From positions 1 through 37,263 of the forward strand of contig CAINLW010000011.1 in NCBI GenBank assembly GCA_903850545.1: DNA of 37,263 nucleotides. The letters are read 5' to 3'. The notes beneath the pieces were generated by a model. That model did no database searches and was not told where the DNA came from. It saw only the letters and a program-made list of their open reading frames with translations. Positions 22,363 through 30,882 of this stretch are shown one piece after another (within the stretch, counting starts at the first letter, position 1; every line of letters begins with the position of its first letter). The translations under genes were made by a program, and so were the position numbers. The DNA is from an uncultured bacterium. GTDB lineage: Bacteria > Patescibacteriota > Minisyncoccia > Phycocordibacterales > GWA1-40-21.

Positions 22363-23922
22363 TTAATTACTTTTCAAGATTTTAACTATACCACTATTTG
22401 CATCAACCTCAATCAAATCACCATCTTTTATAACTTTTGTTGCTATTTTTGTTCCTACAACACACGGTTTTTTCATTTCCCTACTAACAATTGCAGCATG
22501 ACTTATAACCCCACCAAAATCTGTAACAAATGCAGATGCTTTTTTCATCGCCAATATCAAATCAGGATTGGTAGCAGATGAAACTAACACTTCACCTTCT
22601 TTTATTTTAGAAATGTCTTTTGTTGTAAGGACAATTTTTGCTATTCCTGTAACTTTTCCTGAATAAGCGACCATTCCTTTTATTTCTTTGGCATCAGTGT
22701 CTATCTTTTCATTAATTATATGATTTGAAATTATTTCTTTAGCTTCATTTCCTTGATAAACTTTAGTTTTGCCTTCTTCTGTAATAGCAACACAATACTC
22801 CATTCTTTGTTTAACGACATTAGAAAAATCTTTATTATTAACCAAAACTTCTTCAATTTCCTCTTGGGTTAAATATTTAACTTCATCAAAGGTTAGTTTT
22901 GTTCTTTTTGTAATTTCAATAATAATTGGGTCCATAGAAACATAAGATTTTTGATAAATACCTTTTCTATGATCTTTTAAAAACATAAAAAAGGCAGACA
23001 CTTCAAAAAGATATTTTAATTCACCTGGTAGTTTAATTGAGCTTAAAATTTCTTTTTTCTCTTGTTTTAATTCTGTATAATGATTTTTTATATTATTTAT
23101 TTGTATTTCAATACTATTTTTTTGCTTTAATGAATCGCTCATAAGCTTTATAACATCCGTCTCACTCATCACTGGACCAATATATGCATAAGTAAGCCAT
23201 GCAAACTTTTTTGCATGATTTTTTATTGCATTATAAATGGCAGGGTTCTCTTTCATTTTCAAAACAAATTCACTTATATTGTTTCGCAATAGCTCAATAT
23301 AATTTGAATCAAGTTTTTTTATTTTCTCAACTAGCATAAGTCTTGCTAATTCCTCATTTTGGACTTCACTTTTCTTTTCACTTGAACTCAAAACAGAATA
23401 ATACTCTGCAAACTTATCTCCTTTATTAGTTTGTTGCAAAAACTGTTTAAATTTTTCTTGTATATAATTAGATAAAAATGGTATTTCCATACCATCAAGT
23501 AATGGTGGAACCCAGCCCCACGCTCTCATTATTCTTAATTTTTTGCCATATTCATTATAAATCTCAACAAGTTTTTTGTTAGACAAACCACTGTATTTAA
23601 GTTGGCCTACTTTATTACAAAAATCCGTGAGTTGCTTTCCTGTACTTAAAATGTTTTTTTCAACTTTTTTGTAAAATTTTTTGTCTTTTTTTACTTTTTC
23701 AAATAAAAATTTTCCTATTTCATTACCCCTATCAGTATCAATGTATGAATACAAATATCCTTTTTTAAATTCCAAAATTGTTTTCTCGATTTTCATGCCA
23801 AAAATCTTTTCTATATCATCAGTAAGACATTGCTCAGCAAAATACCAAGGGTAAAGATATATTCTATCTCTGTCAAAAAACAACTTGAGTTTATTTTGTT
23901 TAATAATATTTTTCATTTTCAT
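22363..23922 (-). CDS. Swivel-domain (PEP-utilising enzyme mobile domain) protein A
   Basis: 519 residues. Residues about 435-519 are the phosphohistidine swivel domain: EVLVSSATNPDLILAMKKA, GGVISHAAIVSRE with His475 as the putative phosphorylated residue, then DGDLIEVDANSGIVKI. The rest is helical and includes a DHRKGIY...EITKRTKLTFDE segment (about 325-355). This recalls the RE-x-x-R helix and following G/D..L region in the middle domain of rifampin phosphotransferase-like proteins. A Y.GNEAKEII hairpin comes just before the swivel. No ATP-grasp and no PEP-binding barrel, so it cannot charge its own His from ATP or PEP by known chemistry. The middle domain may hold the phosphate acceptor. 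Confidence 0.85.
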   Translation of the reverse strand: MKMKNIIKQNKLKLFFDRDRIYLYPWYFAEQCLTDDIEKIFGMKIEKTILEFKKGYLYSYIDTDRGNEIGKFLFEKVKKDKKFYKKVEKNILSTGKQLTDFCNKVGQLKYSGLSNKKLVEIYNEYGKKLRIMRAWGWVPPLLDGMEIPFLSNYIQEKFKQFLQQTNKGDKFAEYYSVLSSSEKKSEVQNEELARLMLVEKIKKLDSNYIELLRNNISEFVLKMKENPAIYNAIKNHAKKFAWLTYAYIGPVMSETDVIKLMSDSLKQKNSIEIQINNIKNHYTELKQEKKEILSSIKLPGELKYLFEVSAFFMFLKDHRKGIYQKSYVSMDPIIIEITKRTKLTFDEVKYLTQEEIEEVLVNNKDFSNVVKQRMEYCVAITEEGKTKVYQGNEAKEIISNHIINEKIDTDAKEIKGMVAYSGKVTGIAKIVLTTKDISKIKEGEVLVSSATNPDLILAMKKASAFVTDFGGVISHAAIVSREMKKPCVVGTKIATKVIKDGDLIEVDANSGIVKILKSN

Positions 23923-23925
23923 GTT

Positions 23926-24213
23926 TTAGTTATTATTAATAATTCTCACTATACCACTATCCGCATCAACTTCAACTAAATCTCCATCTTGCAAGATTTG
24001 CGTCGCATTTTTCGTTCCGATAATACAAGGTATATTAAGTTCTCTAGAAACAATCGCAGCATGGCAAGTAATTCCACCCTCATCAGTAACAAAAGCAAAC
24101 GCCTTTATCATTGCAGAAATAAATGACGGAAATGTCATTTACGTCACAAGAATATCTCCGGCCAGCATCCATGGATCTTTGTCGTGTAATAATTTAGACG
24201 TTTTCTTATTCAT
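23926..24213 (-). pseudogene. Stand-alone swivel domain with an in-frame stop
   Basis: From an ATG at 24213 the frame encodes MNKKTSKLLHDKDPWMLAGD and ILVT, then TAA (24141-24139), then MTFPSFISAM and a complete swivel core with GGITCHAAIVSRE. The homologous spot in the 1159-aa protein reads ILVTQMTFPSF, so a CAA to TAA change explains the stop. A 70-residue piece could still start at the Met after it, but would lack the first strands. The stop at 24217 of the upstream gene is 3 nt away, so this is an operon member. It has no helical middle domain, unlike all its neighbours. The C-terminal half resembles the first swivel of the 1159-aa protein and the N-terminal half its second swivel. Confidence 0.75.
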
Positions 24214-24216
24214 ATT

Positions 24217-25155
24217 TTACTCGCTTAAATCTTTTATAAATTTTCTTGCTTGTTTATCATCACCTATTTCGCCAATTTTTCTAAAAGTTCCCTTACCGAA
24301 GGTTTTATCGATAAGCCTGCCCAGTTCTAATAAATCGCCATTAAAATGGCTCCTTCTAAAAATTTCTTTAATTTCGCTTTCGGATTGAAATTTATCTTGA
24401 TTTTTAGCGTACAATTTATTACAAAGCACATCAATCAGCCTCATACTTTCTCCGTAAGAAAAAGTATCCCAATAACTTCCGTCTTTATTTATATAAAAAG
24501 TATTTTCATCAAGAGGCGTAGGACTGCCAAAAGCGTCCATTGAAGCGTTATAATTTCCCCTGGCTTTGTTCGTTCTAGATTCAATATCGTTTTGAAACTC
24601 CAAATATTCTTTTTTTAATATCTCGTTATTGGCCAGGGCTTCATCCAACGCGTTCTTGGTTAAATCCTGCGTTATACCCTCTTCTAAATATGAAAAATAA
24701 CGTTCTCGGCCGCTTCTTGAGCGTACAATTAAACCTCCCCTATAGACGGCTAAAAATTTATCTTCATCACCTTCTCCTTTTATGACTTGAAACGCTAAAT
24801 ATGATTTATAATGCATTATTTCATGCAATAATTTGGCAAAATTCGGGATTATGTATTTAGTGTCTTTTATACTGATAAAACCGCTATAGGGGAAAGTTAT
24901 CGCGTCCGCATCAATATCTTCTTCTGGCCAGTCGCGTTCTTTTACCATGAATATTTGCTCAGGCAATATGTCCCTGTCTTCCTTGTCGTATTTATTTCTT
25001 AGCTCATTAGTAATTGTATTAATGTAATTTATCAGTTTAACCTCTTCGTCGGTTTTTTCTCTTTGTATTTTTTCAAATTTTTTTAAATCTTTTTGTACTG
25101 AATCATTAAAGTCTTCTTTTTTAAGATTGTCATACAGTTTATCAAATCTTTCCAT
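24217..25155 (-). CDS. Putative zinc metallopeptidase-like protein (HExxH)
   Basis: 312 residues, no signal peptide. HEIMH (111-115) is a zinc-binding HExxH motif, preceded by the hydrophobic FAKLL helix and followed by EEGITQD (158-164), where a third metal ligand Glu could lie as in gluzincins. This ligand is inference. The N-terminal 60 residues are a charged coil. The closest family is not recognised. It is set inside the swivel-domain array, with gaps of 3 and 4 nt, so it is co-transcribed with it. It may process a partner in the system or a peptide product. It is the only non-swivel gene on the - strand between 22.4 and 37.2 kb. Confidence 0.7.
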   Translation of the reverse strand: MERFDKLYDNLKKEDFNDSVQKDLKKFEKIQREKTDEEVKLINYINTITNELRNKYDKEDRDILPEQIFMVKERDWPEEDIDADAITFPYSGFISIKDTKYIIPNFAKLLHEIMHYKSYLAFQVIKGEGDEDKFLAVYRGGLIVRSRSGRERYFSYLEEGITQDLTKNALDEALANNEILKKEYLEFQNDIESRTNKARGNYNASMDAFGSPTPLDENTFYINKDGSYWDTFSYGESMRLIDVLCNKLYAKNQDKFQSESEIKEIFRRSHFNGDLLELGRLIDKTFGKGTFRKIGEIGDDKQARKFIKDLSE

Positions 25156-25159
25156 AAAA

Positions 25160-26620
25160 TTATTTTTTTATTTTAATTATGCCTCTATCCGCATCCACTT
25201 CCACCAAATCTCCGTCTTTCAAAACTCGCGTGGCGTTTTTTGTACCAATTATACACGGCTTATGAATTTCGCGCGAGACAATCGCAGCGTGACACAACAA
25301 CCCACCCTCGTCAGTTATTATTGCCAAGCTTTTTTCCATAATTGGAACAAAATTGGGATTTGTCATTTGGGTTACAAGTATTTCTCCATTTACAAATTCA
25401 TTGATTTGGTCAAGACTTTTAATAACCCTGACTCGGCCAACTATTCTTTCATTTGATTTTACTGCAACCGCACCTCTTATTTCCCTTATAGTATTACTCA
25501 CAATCTCAACGGGGATCTGTTTTTTTCTGTAGTCTTCCAGCTCCTTTCCTATAAAAATAATTGATATTCCATTTTCGAATATAATAGCGTGGTCTTTCAG
25601 ACGCATTGTTAATTCTTCTGCCGGGGCAACAAGTTTCTTGTTCAAGATACTGTTCTTTATTTCTTCAAATCTCATAGAAACCAACTGCTCGTAGCTTATC
25701 CCCAACCTATGCGCAATTTCGTAGAACATTCCCATTAAATGATGAACGTAATAACTAGAAACCTCATCTGCCAAGTTCATCACAAAACTAGATTTTCTTG
25801 CGGAATTTATTGCTCTCTCATTATATGCAGAAAGTTTATAATCAGAATATTTGATAACGACAGGTTTTAGGTTTGCGATTTCTTTGTCTATAAAATCTTC
25901 GCCCTTTTGCAATAGATCTTCAAAGCGGTTTTTAATCTCGTCAAAAGTAAACCCGTTGCCCCAGTAGTAATATCTTTTGAGAAAAGCATATTTTTCATGG
26001 TGTTTTTTTAATGCTTTTATATCAACCTTTTTTGATAAAAAATATTTCTTTGCTATTTTTAACAGTGAAAGTTTTTCTTCTCCTATCATAGTCAAACTAA
26101 CTGGAGAAGTTAGATATTTCATTAAATTATCGTTCAGCTTTCCAGAATTTCTTAGATTTTTAACTAATTTTTCAACAAATATGTCGTTAAAGAAAAAATA
26201 ATAAGCATAAACAAAACCACCATTCCAAAGTTTTGCTTGAAAATCAAATCCTTTTTCCAAAACTTTTAATAATTGCCCGTCACTCATATCCCCCCACTTA
26301 GAACTTTTTAATCTATCCGTCCATTTAATAATTTCTTTTGCGTATCTTTCCATAATCCCTGTAATTTTTGAAAACACCTCTGGATCAAATTTAGCTTTCT
26401 TTTCGAGAATTTTAACTATTTTTTTATAATCACTTATTCCAATAGATCGTTTACTATCAAACTGCCTATAATTTTTAATCCTATAATTTTGATTATATAT
26501 TTTTTTAGCATAGTCTCTTTTTATTCCCTCGCCTACTGAATCTATCCACAAAATTGCATGGGGCTTGCCTCTTTTTGAAACATCAAACCATTCTCTTTTT
26601 GTTAATTTGTTTAAATTCAT
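25160..26620 (-). CDS. Swivel-domain protein B
   Basis: 486 residues. C-terminal swivel domain (about 395-486) with GEILVTQMTNPNFVPIMEK, GGLLCHAAIVSRE (putative phospho-His444), and DGDLVEVDADRGIIKI. The N-terminal 390 residues are mostly helical, start NKLTKREWFDVSKRGKPHA, and contain a hairpin FENGISIIFIGKEL before the swivel, as in protein A. The W-x-x...RG.P near the N-terminus recurs in other members as W..KR..P or W.....P. No ATP-grasp. It sits in tight spacing with the metallopeptidase-like gene. Confidence 0.85.
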   Translation of the reverse strand: MNLNKLTKREWFDVSKRGKPHAILWIDSVGEGIKRDYAKKIYNQNYRIKNYRQFDSKRSIGISDYKKIVKILEKKAKFDPEVFSKITGIMERYAKEIIKWTDRLKSSKWGDMSDGQLLKVLEKGFDFQAKLWNGGFVYAYYFFFNDIFVEKLVKNLRNSGKLNDNLMKYLTSPVSLTMIGEEKLSLLKIAKKYFLSKKVDIKALKKHHEKYAFLKRYYYWGNGFTFDEIKNRFEDLLQKGEDFIDKEIANLKPVVIKYSDYKLSAYNERAINSARKSSFVMNLADEVSSYYVHHLMGMFYEIAHRLGISYEQLVSMRFEEIKNSILNKKLVAPAEELTMRLKDHAIIFENGISIIFIGKELEDYRKKQIPVEIVSNTIREIRGAVAVKSNERIVGRVRVIKSLDQINEFVNGEILVTQMTNPNFVPIMEKSLAIITDEGGLLCHAAIVSREIHKPCIIGTKNATRVLKDGDLVEVDADRGIIKIKK

Positions 26621-26646
26621 CTTTAAAATTTTAGTAACAATTTTAC

Positions 26647-28113
26647 TTAAGCTTTTTTTATTATTTTTACCAAACCATGATCAGCGTTAACATCAATCAA
26701 ATCTCCATCTTTTATAGATCTTGAAGCTATTTGGGTACCAGTAATACATGGAATATTCAATTCTCTAGAAACAATTGCAGCATGACAAGTAATACCGCCT
26801 TCATCAGTAACTATAGCAGAAGCCATCTTCATAATTGATACATATTCTGGACGCGTCATTGAAGCAACTATTACATCGCCATTTTCCATTTTCGAAAAAT
26901 CACTTTGATTCAAAATAATTTTGGCTGTGCCAATCGCTTTACCAGGGGAAGCTGTTGTTCCCTTTATTTCAGATGCGGTAATTGTTTTTTCTATAATATC
27001 AAAATATTCTTTTGCGATTGAACCTGAAAACGTTTTTGGTTCTGTTGTTTTTTGAGAAAAAGAAACTAATCCTTCTTTCCTTTTTTTAATTTCTGATAAC
27101 ACCTTATCATCTTTTTTTATAACTGACATAATTTCATTATGAAGTGAGTATTTCAAAAGCTCAGTATCGATTCCCAGCTCATCAGATATCTTTTCAATTA
27201 TTTTTATCAATATATAGTTACTAATTTGATTGTATTTTTTTCTATCATCACGATAAGAAGTAACCCAATTAAAAAAATTTAGATATTCGATAGATTTTTC
27301 GTTTAGTTTATATTTTCCTATCAAAAGAGTCTTATTTTTCTTTGTTTCTTCAAACTTTTTCAAGCCGTTTAATAAAATTCCTACTTCAGATGAATTATTC
27401 AACAATTTATTCAGAATTTCATAAAAATATTTTTCATCTAAACATTCTACTTTTTCATAATCATTTTTTAACCAATAATAATTATTAGAATGATCCTTTA
27501 TCATTTTTTTAACTTTTAATGAATCTGATCCTTCTTTTTTGGCAATTTCATATATCTTTAAAATATCTTTTTGTTCTTCTTGGAAAATAGATAATTTATC
27601 TGGGCTCAACAAAACATTAAGATCCTTTTTGTCTATTTTTTCTTTATTAGAATCAAAAATAAAATCGATTATTTGACTCTCAAATGGGTCAAGTAAATCA
27701 ACAAACAATGAATTTTCCCAGAATTTCATTGAACATTCTAAAAATCTTTCATATTTCTTTGTAAATTTGATTGACGTAACTTTTTCATCCAAAATATCTA
27801 GACCTATTTTTTCCATTTTTCTAGCGGATGGATAAAAATCTTTCTTTAGTTTCTCAAAAAATCCGTCGTTGTCTTCTAAATGTTTAAACATCTTTTCGAC
27901 TTCTTTCAGAGTCAAATAATAATCAAAATAATGATAAAAAATTAAGCCGTTGTTTGATTTTAAACAAATTAGCACATCATTTGGAAAATATAATCCACAT
28001 TTTTTATAAATTCTTTTAGATATAACAAAAAGTGGCACTTCTATACATAAAGGAATTCCTGCACCAGACTGTTTATACCACTTTATTGATTCGACTTGTT
28101 TTTTTGTAAGCAT
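26647..28113 (-). CDS. Swivel-domain protein C
   Basis: 488 residues. Swivel domain about 400-488: GDVIVASMTRPEYVSIMKMA, GGITCHAAIVSRE (His444), DGDLIDVNADHGLVKI. The middle region is helical and carries YRDDRKKYNQISNYI followed by GIDTELLKYSL, the same R-K plus hydrophobic helix plus L-x-Y pattern as in proteins A, D, E and the 1159-aa protein. It begins TKKQVESIKWYKQSGAGIPLC, parallel to the W-x-x start of B. No nucleotide-binding domain. 26 nt upstream of protein B and 11 nt downstream of the winged-helix member. Confidence 0.85.
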   Translation of the reverse strand: MLTKKQVESIKWYKQSGAGIPLCIEVPLFVISKRIYKKCGLYFPNDVLICLKSNNGLIFYHYFDYYLTLKEVEKMFKHLEDNDGFFEKLKKDFYPSARKMEKIGLDILDEKVTSIKFTKKYERFLECSMKFWENSLFVDLLDPFESQIIDFIFDSNKEKIDKKDLNVLLSPDKLSIFQEEQKDILKIYEIAKKEGSDSLKVKKMIKDHSNNYYWLKNDYEKVECLDEKYFYEILNKLLNNSSEVGILLNGLKKFEETKKNKTLLIGKYKLNEKSIEYLNFFNWVTSYRDDRKKYNQISNYILIKIIEKISDELGIDTELLKYSLHNEIMSVIKKDDKVLSEIKKRKEGLVSFSQKTTEPKTFSGSIAKEYFDIIEKTITASEIKGTTASPGKAIGTAKIILNQSDFSKMENGDVIVASMTRPEYVSIMKMASAIVTDEGGITCHAAIVSRELNIPCITGTQIASRSIKDGDLIDVNADHGLVKIIKKA

Positions 28114-28124
28114 CTTTTATATTT

Positions 28125-29999
28125 TTATCTAACAATTTTTACTATACCCCTATCCGCATCAACCTCCACCAAATCCCCGTCTTTCAAAACTTGTGTGGCG
28201 ATTTTGGTAGCAATAACGCAAGGACGTCTCATTTCTCTTGCAACAATAGCAGCATGCGATGTAACTCCGCCTTGATCGGTCACAAAGGCAGCAGCTTTTT
28301 TCATTGCAGGAAGAAGGTCAGGTTGAGTAGAAATTGAAACTAATATGTCTCCTTCATTCACTTTAACCATATCTGAGATTACATTGACAATTTTAACATA
28401 CCCTTTTGCATGACCACGACAACCACATTGACCGTGTAATTCAAGAACTCCTAATTCTTCTTTTTTATAAATATATTTTTCAACAATTCTTTTTGCTTCA
28501 TCACCACTAAAATATTCTTCTTCATTTTTGGTCGTATAATAAAGACAATATTCAACACGTTTCTTTATTTCATTTTGGTCAACAATGTTATGAAAAAGTG
28601 CATTCTTTATCTCGGAAGATTTCATAAATCTTAATTCTTTTAATGTCACACCAATTCTTGAAGCGATTTCTTCTAAGAAAAAGGTAGTTTTGTAAAGTGC
28701 GAAAAGCTGAGCGTAACGACGATCGATTTTTGTAATCATAAAATCTCCCCAAGCAGAGAAAAATCTTATATTATCTTTTGATAAATCCAATTTTTTAATC
28801 AAGTTTAAGCGTTCCTTTTTCTTTTTTTCAACATCTTTTTCTCTTTCTTTTAGTGACGCTTCTAAACTTTCTTCACCATTTACATTACGTACCAATTCTT
28901 TAAGATAATGCTCGAAACTATAAACACCCTGTTCTTCAGTGTAAAGATATTTTGTATAATAATATTTATGATAATGTTCCTCTATTTTTGTCATAATCTC
29001 GGGAATAATTTTATTTTTGATAGTTCTAACAATTTCTGAAAATTTTTCTTCGTATTCTTTACTGTGAGTATATAAACCAAAAAATTTCACGTCTTCTTCT
29101 TTGAATTTTCTAAACAATTCTTTGAAAACGGCAAGTTGTTCCTTGTTTTTTTGAACCATAATACCAATCTTGGTTAGATTGTCTTGTTCTTCTTGTAACA
29201 AAGATGATTTTTCTGGTTCTGTGAGAAGTGATAGATACTCCTCAATTTTATCATCTTTAACCCCCATATCTTTTAAGATTTTCTTTCCTCTGTTTGTTAA
29301 ATTATTACCAAACATATCGGCAGCAGCAGGAATCCAACCGTAACGATAATAGTCTGTATGTATATCCTCATGATCCTGATGATATTTCCAAAGAGTTTCT
29401 TTGTTTTGCTTGTCTAAACCACTCTCAGGAATTTTTTTAGAAAAAGTATTTAGTTTGTCAGCAAAAAATCTTATTTTTGTATTTACGTCTTCCATGAAAT
29501 TCAAATCATTTAGGAATTTGTCAACCAAATGTTCTCCGATCTCATATGTATCTTGTTTATCATAATAAAACCAAAGGTGATAATCTTGATAAATGCTGGC
29601 CAAATACTTATAAGCTCTGCCACCAGGGTGTACAAATTGATTTGTAAAACAACGAAAAGGAATCGACATAAACCAAGGATTAGCATTAACGATTTCTTCA
29701 GCCATAAGCCATTCTCTTTTAAAAATTGTATCAATATTCTGTTCATGACTCTTTGACAATAGGGCTTTGAGCTCTGGCAAAACTTTATAGTTGGAGTTTA
29801 AAGAATAATATTTTTTATTACCGACCTTTTCCCGCTTAATTATTTTTTCTTTTATTAAATCATCCAATTCACGAGAAACATTAGCGTCATTTTTACTTAT
29901 GGCGGTTGCGATTTCACTTAAATACAATTTTGATACTTTCGAACTATTAAACAACTCTAAAATTTCATAAGCTATTTGAGATTTAAATAAGTTTTTCAT
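28125..29999 (-). CDS. Winged-helix DNA-binding domain fused to a swivel-domain protein (D)
   Basis: 624 residues. Residues 1-80 are a winged helix of the ArsR/MarR-like type: SQIAYEILELF, LYLSEIATAISKNDANVSREL, DLIKEKIIKREKVGNKKYYSL. A long helical region follows with FMITKIDRRYAQLFALYKT and SRIGVTLKELRFM, then a YFSGDEAKRIV hairpin. The swivel is at about 535-624 with GGVTSHAAIVARE (His582) and DGDLVEVDADRGIVKI. It is the first gene after a strong promoter and heads the operon of proteins C, B, the metallopeptidase-like gene, the swivel pseudogene and A. A regulator whose DNA binding depends on phosphorylation of its own swivel, and which controls this operon, is the natural hypothesis. Confidence 0.87.
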   Translation of the reverse strand: MKNLFKSQIAYEILELFNSSKVSKLYLSEIATAISKNDANVSRELDDLIKEKIIKREKVGNKKYYSLNSNYKVLPELKALLSKSHEQNIDTIFKREWLMAEEIVNANPWFMSIPFRCFTNQFVHPGGRAYKYLASIYQDYHLWFYYDKQDTYEIGEHLVDKFLNDLNFMEDVNTKIRFFADKLNTFSKKIPESGLDKQNKETLWKYHQDHEDIHTDYYRYGWIPAAADMFGNNLTNRGKKILKDMGVKDDKIEEYLSLLTEPEKSSLLQEEQDNLTKIGIMVQKNKEQLAVFKELFRKFKEEDVKFFGLYTHSKEYEEKFSEIVRTIKNKIIPEIMTKIEEHYHKYYYTKYLYTEEQGVYSFEHYLKELVRNVNGEESLEASLKEREKDVEKKKKERLNLIKKLDLSKDNIRFFSAWGDFMITKIDRRYAQLFALYKTTFFLEEIASRIGVTLKELRFMKSSEIKNALFHNIVDQNEIKKRVEYCLYYTTKNEEEYFSGDEAKRIVEKYIYKKEELGVLELHGQCGCRGHAKGYVKIVNVISDMVKVNEGDILVSISTQPDLLPAMKKAAAFVTDQGGVTSHAAIVAREMRRPCVIATKIATQVLKDGDLVEVDADRGIVKIVR

Positions 30000-30033
30000 A
30001 TTTGTTTGTTAGGCAAATTACATTGCCATGCTA

Positions 30034-30062
30034 ATAATAAACCTAATACAATTTAATGTCAA
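30034..30062 (-). promoter_or_regulatory. Promoter of the winged-helix/swivel operon
   Basis: On the - strand TTGACA (30062-30057), 17-nt spacer, TATTAT (30039-30034); the ATG is at 29999, giving a leader of about 28 nt. Confidence 0.75.
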
Positions 30063-30103
30063 ATAATTAAATTCAGCCATATTTTAAGCGGTATAATTTT
30101 TAC

Positions 30104-30133
30104 TTGACAGGTAATATTATAGTATGCTATACT
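30104..30133 (+). promoter_or_regulatory. Promoter of the SixA-like phosphatase with an overlapping palindrome
   Basis: TTGACA (30104-30109), 18-nt spacer, TATACT (30128-30133). A near-perfect palindrome TATAGTATGCTATA (30118-30131) covers the spacer end and the -10 box, so it is a candidate operator. The gene also has a strong Shine-Dalgarno AGGAGG (30194-30199), 7 nt before ATG, which is rare in this window. Confidence 0.7.
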
Positions 30134-30206
30134 CTACTTAGGTAAGTTCGGAGCAACATCCTTGCTCTAGTAAACAAATGGGTGAACGGATATAGGAGGT
30201 TCTATT

Positions 30207-30806
30207 ATGAACCAGAGTGATGGAAAGACGGTTGTGGTGATATTTGCGCGGCACAGCATCGCGACGAAAGTTGCAAGCAAGCTGAGGACGCTGACGGTAG
30301 AAGGCATCTTGAAGTGCATCGCGGCAAGACACCTGTTGGCGGAAATAGTAGCCGCCGGAATAAAGGTCTTCTGCTCAAACGCACTCAGGGCACTGCAGAC
30401 GGCTCAGGTCTTGATCGGCGACTGCCCGAGAGAAATCACCGCGGTACCGGAGATGTTCGAACATCCCGAAGCCGAGATCAGCAAGGCTTGCGAACAACTG
30501 TTCGCCAAGTACGGCCTAAAAAATCTCAAGACATACATTGAGACAGGTGAGGCCGAAGCCCTGCTCAAGTACGGAAGCTCAGCGGCCGACGCACTAAAGA
30601 AAGCCATCGACGGGAAGTTCGACACAGATACTCTGATCGTGTCACACGCGCCGTTGTTGAACGCTATGGGGTATAACAACATGTTCCTGAAATGTGCAAA
30701 ATTCCAGGAAATAATGCTGACCCACAGCTTCAGCGAAGCGCAGATGCTGAAGGTCACAGTCGATGTCGAAACCCAGAATGTTCTCGACATCGAGTTCCTC
30801 AACTGA
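30207..30806 (+). CDS. Histidine phosphatase superfamily protein (SixA-like)
   Basis: 199 residues. Single-domain histidine phosphatase: ARHS with nucleophile His16, LTVEG (29-33), CSNALRALQTAQVL with Arg61, Glu85 in PEMFE, and SHAP with the second catalytic His147. The compact size and the RHS/SNALRA..TA pattern fit the SixA/phosphoglycerate mutase group. SixA removes phosphate from phosphohistidine in signalling proteins, which fits a gene lying among phosphohistidine swivel proteins, but a small-molecule substrate is equally possible from sequence. It is GC-richer than all neighbours, has its own promoter and SD, and is the only + strand gene between 20.8 kb and the window end. It was probably acquired into the array. 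Confidence 0.87.
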   Translation: MNQSDGKTVVVIFARHSIATKVASKLRTLTVEGILKCIAARHLLAEIVAAGIKVFCSNALRALQTAQVLIGDCPREITAVPEMFEHPEAEISKACEQLFAKYGLKNLKTYIETGEAEALLKYGSSAADALKKAIDGKFDTDTLIVSHAPLLNAMGYNNMFLKCAKFQEIMLTHSFSEAQMLKVTVDVETQNVLDIEFLN

Positions 30807-30848
30807 GAAACTCCCGCCCATAAGGTTACAATTTACCCATAAAATTGA

Positions 30849-30879
30849 CAGCCCCGCCAGGTCACACTGTGCTGGGCTG
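30849..30879 (+). terminator. Possible terminator after the phosphatase gene
   Basis: CAGCCC (30849-30854) and GGGCTG (30874-30879), with an inner CAC/GTG pair, then ATTTCATTT. The U-run is weak. Confidence 0.4.
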
Positions 30880-30882
30880 ATT

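Noticed and set aside
24139-24141. TAA read as Gln (altered code)
   Set aside because: TAA ends many intact genes here, TGA also acts as a stop (for example the phosphatase at 30806), and long normal proteins are read with the standard code.
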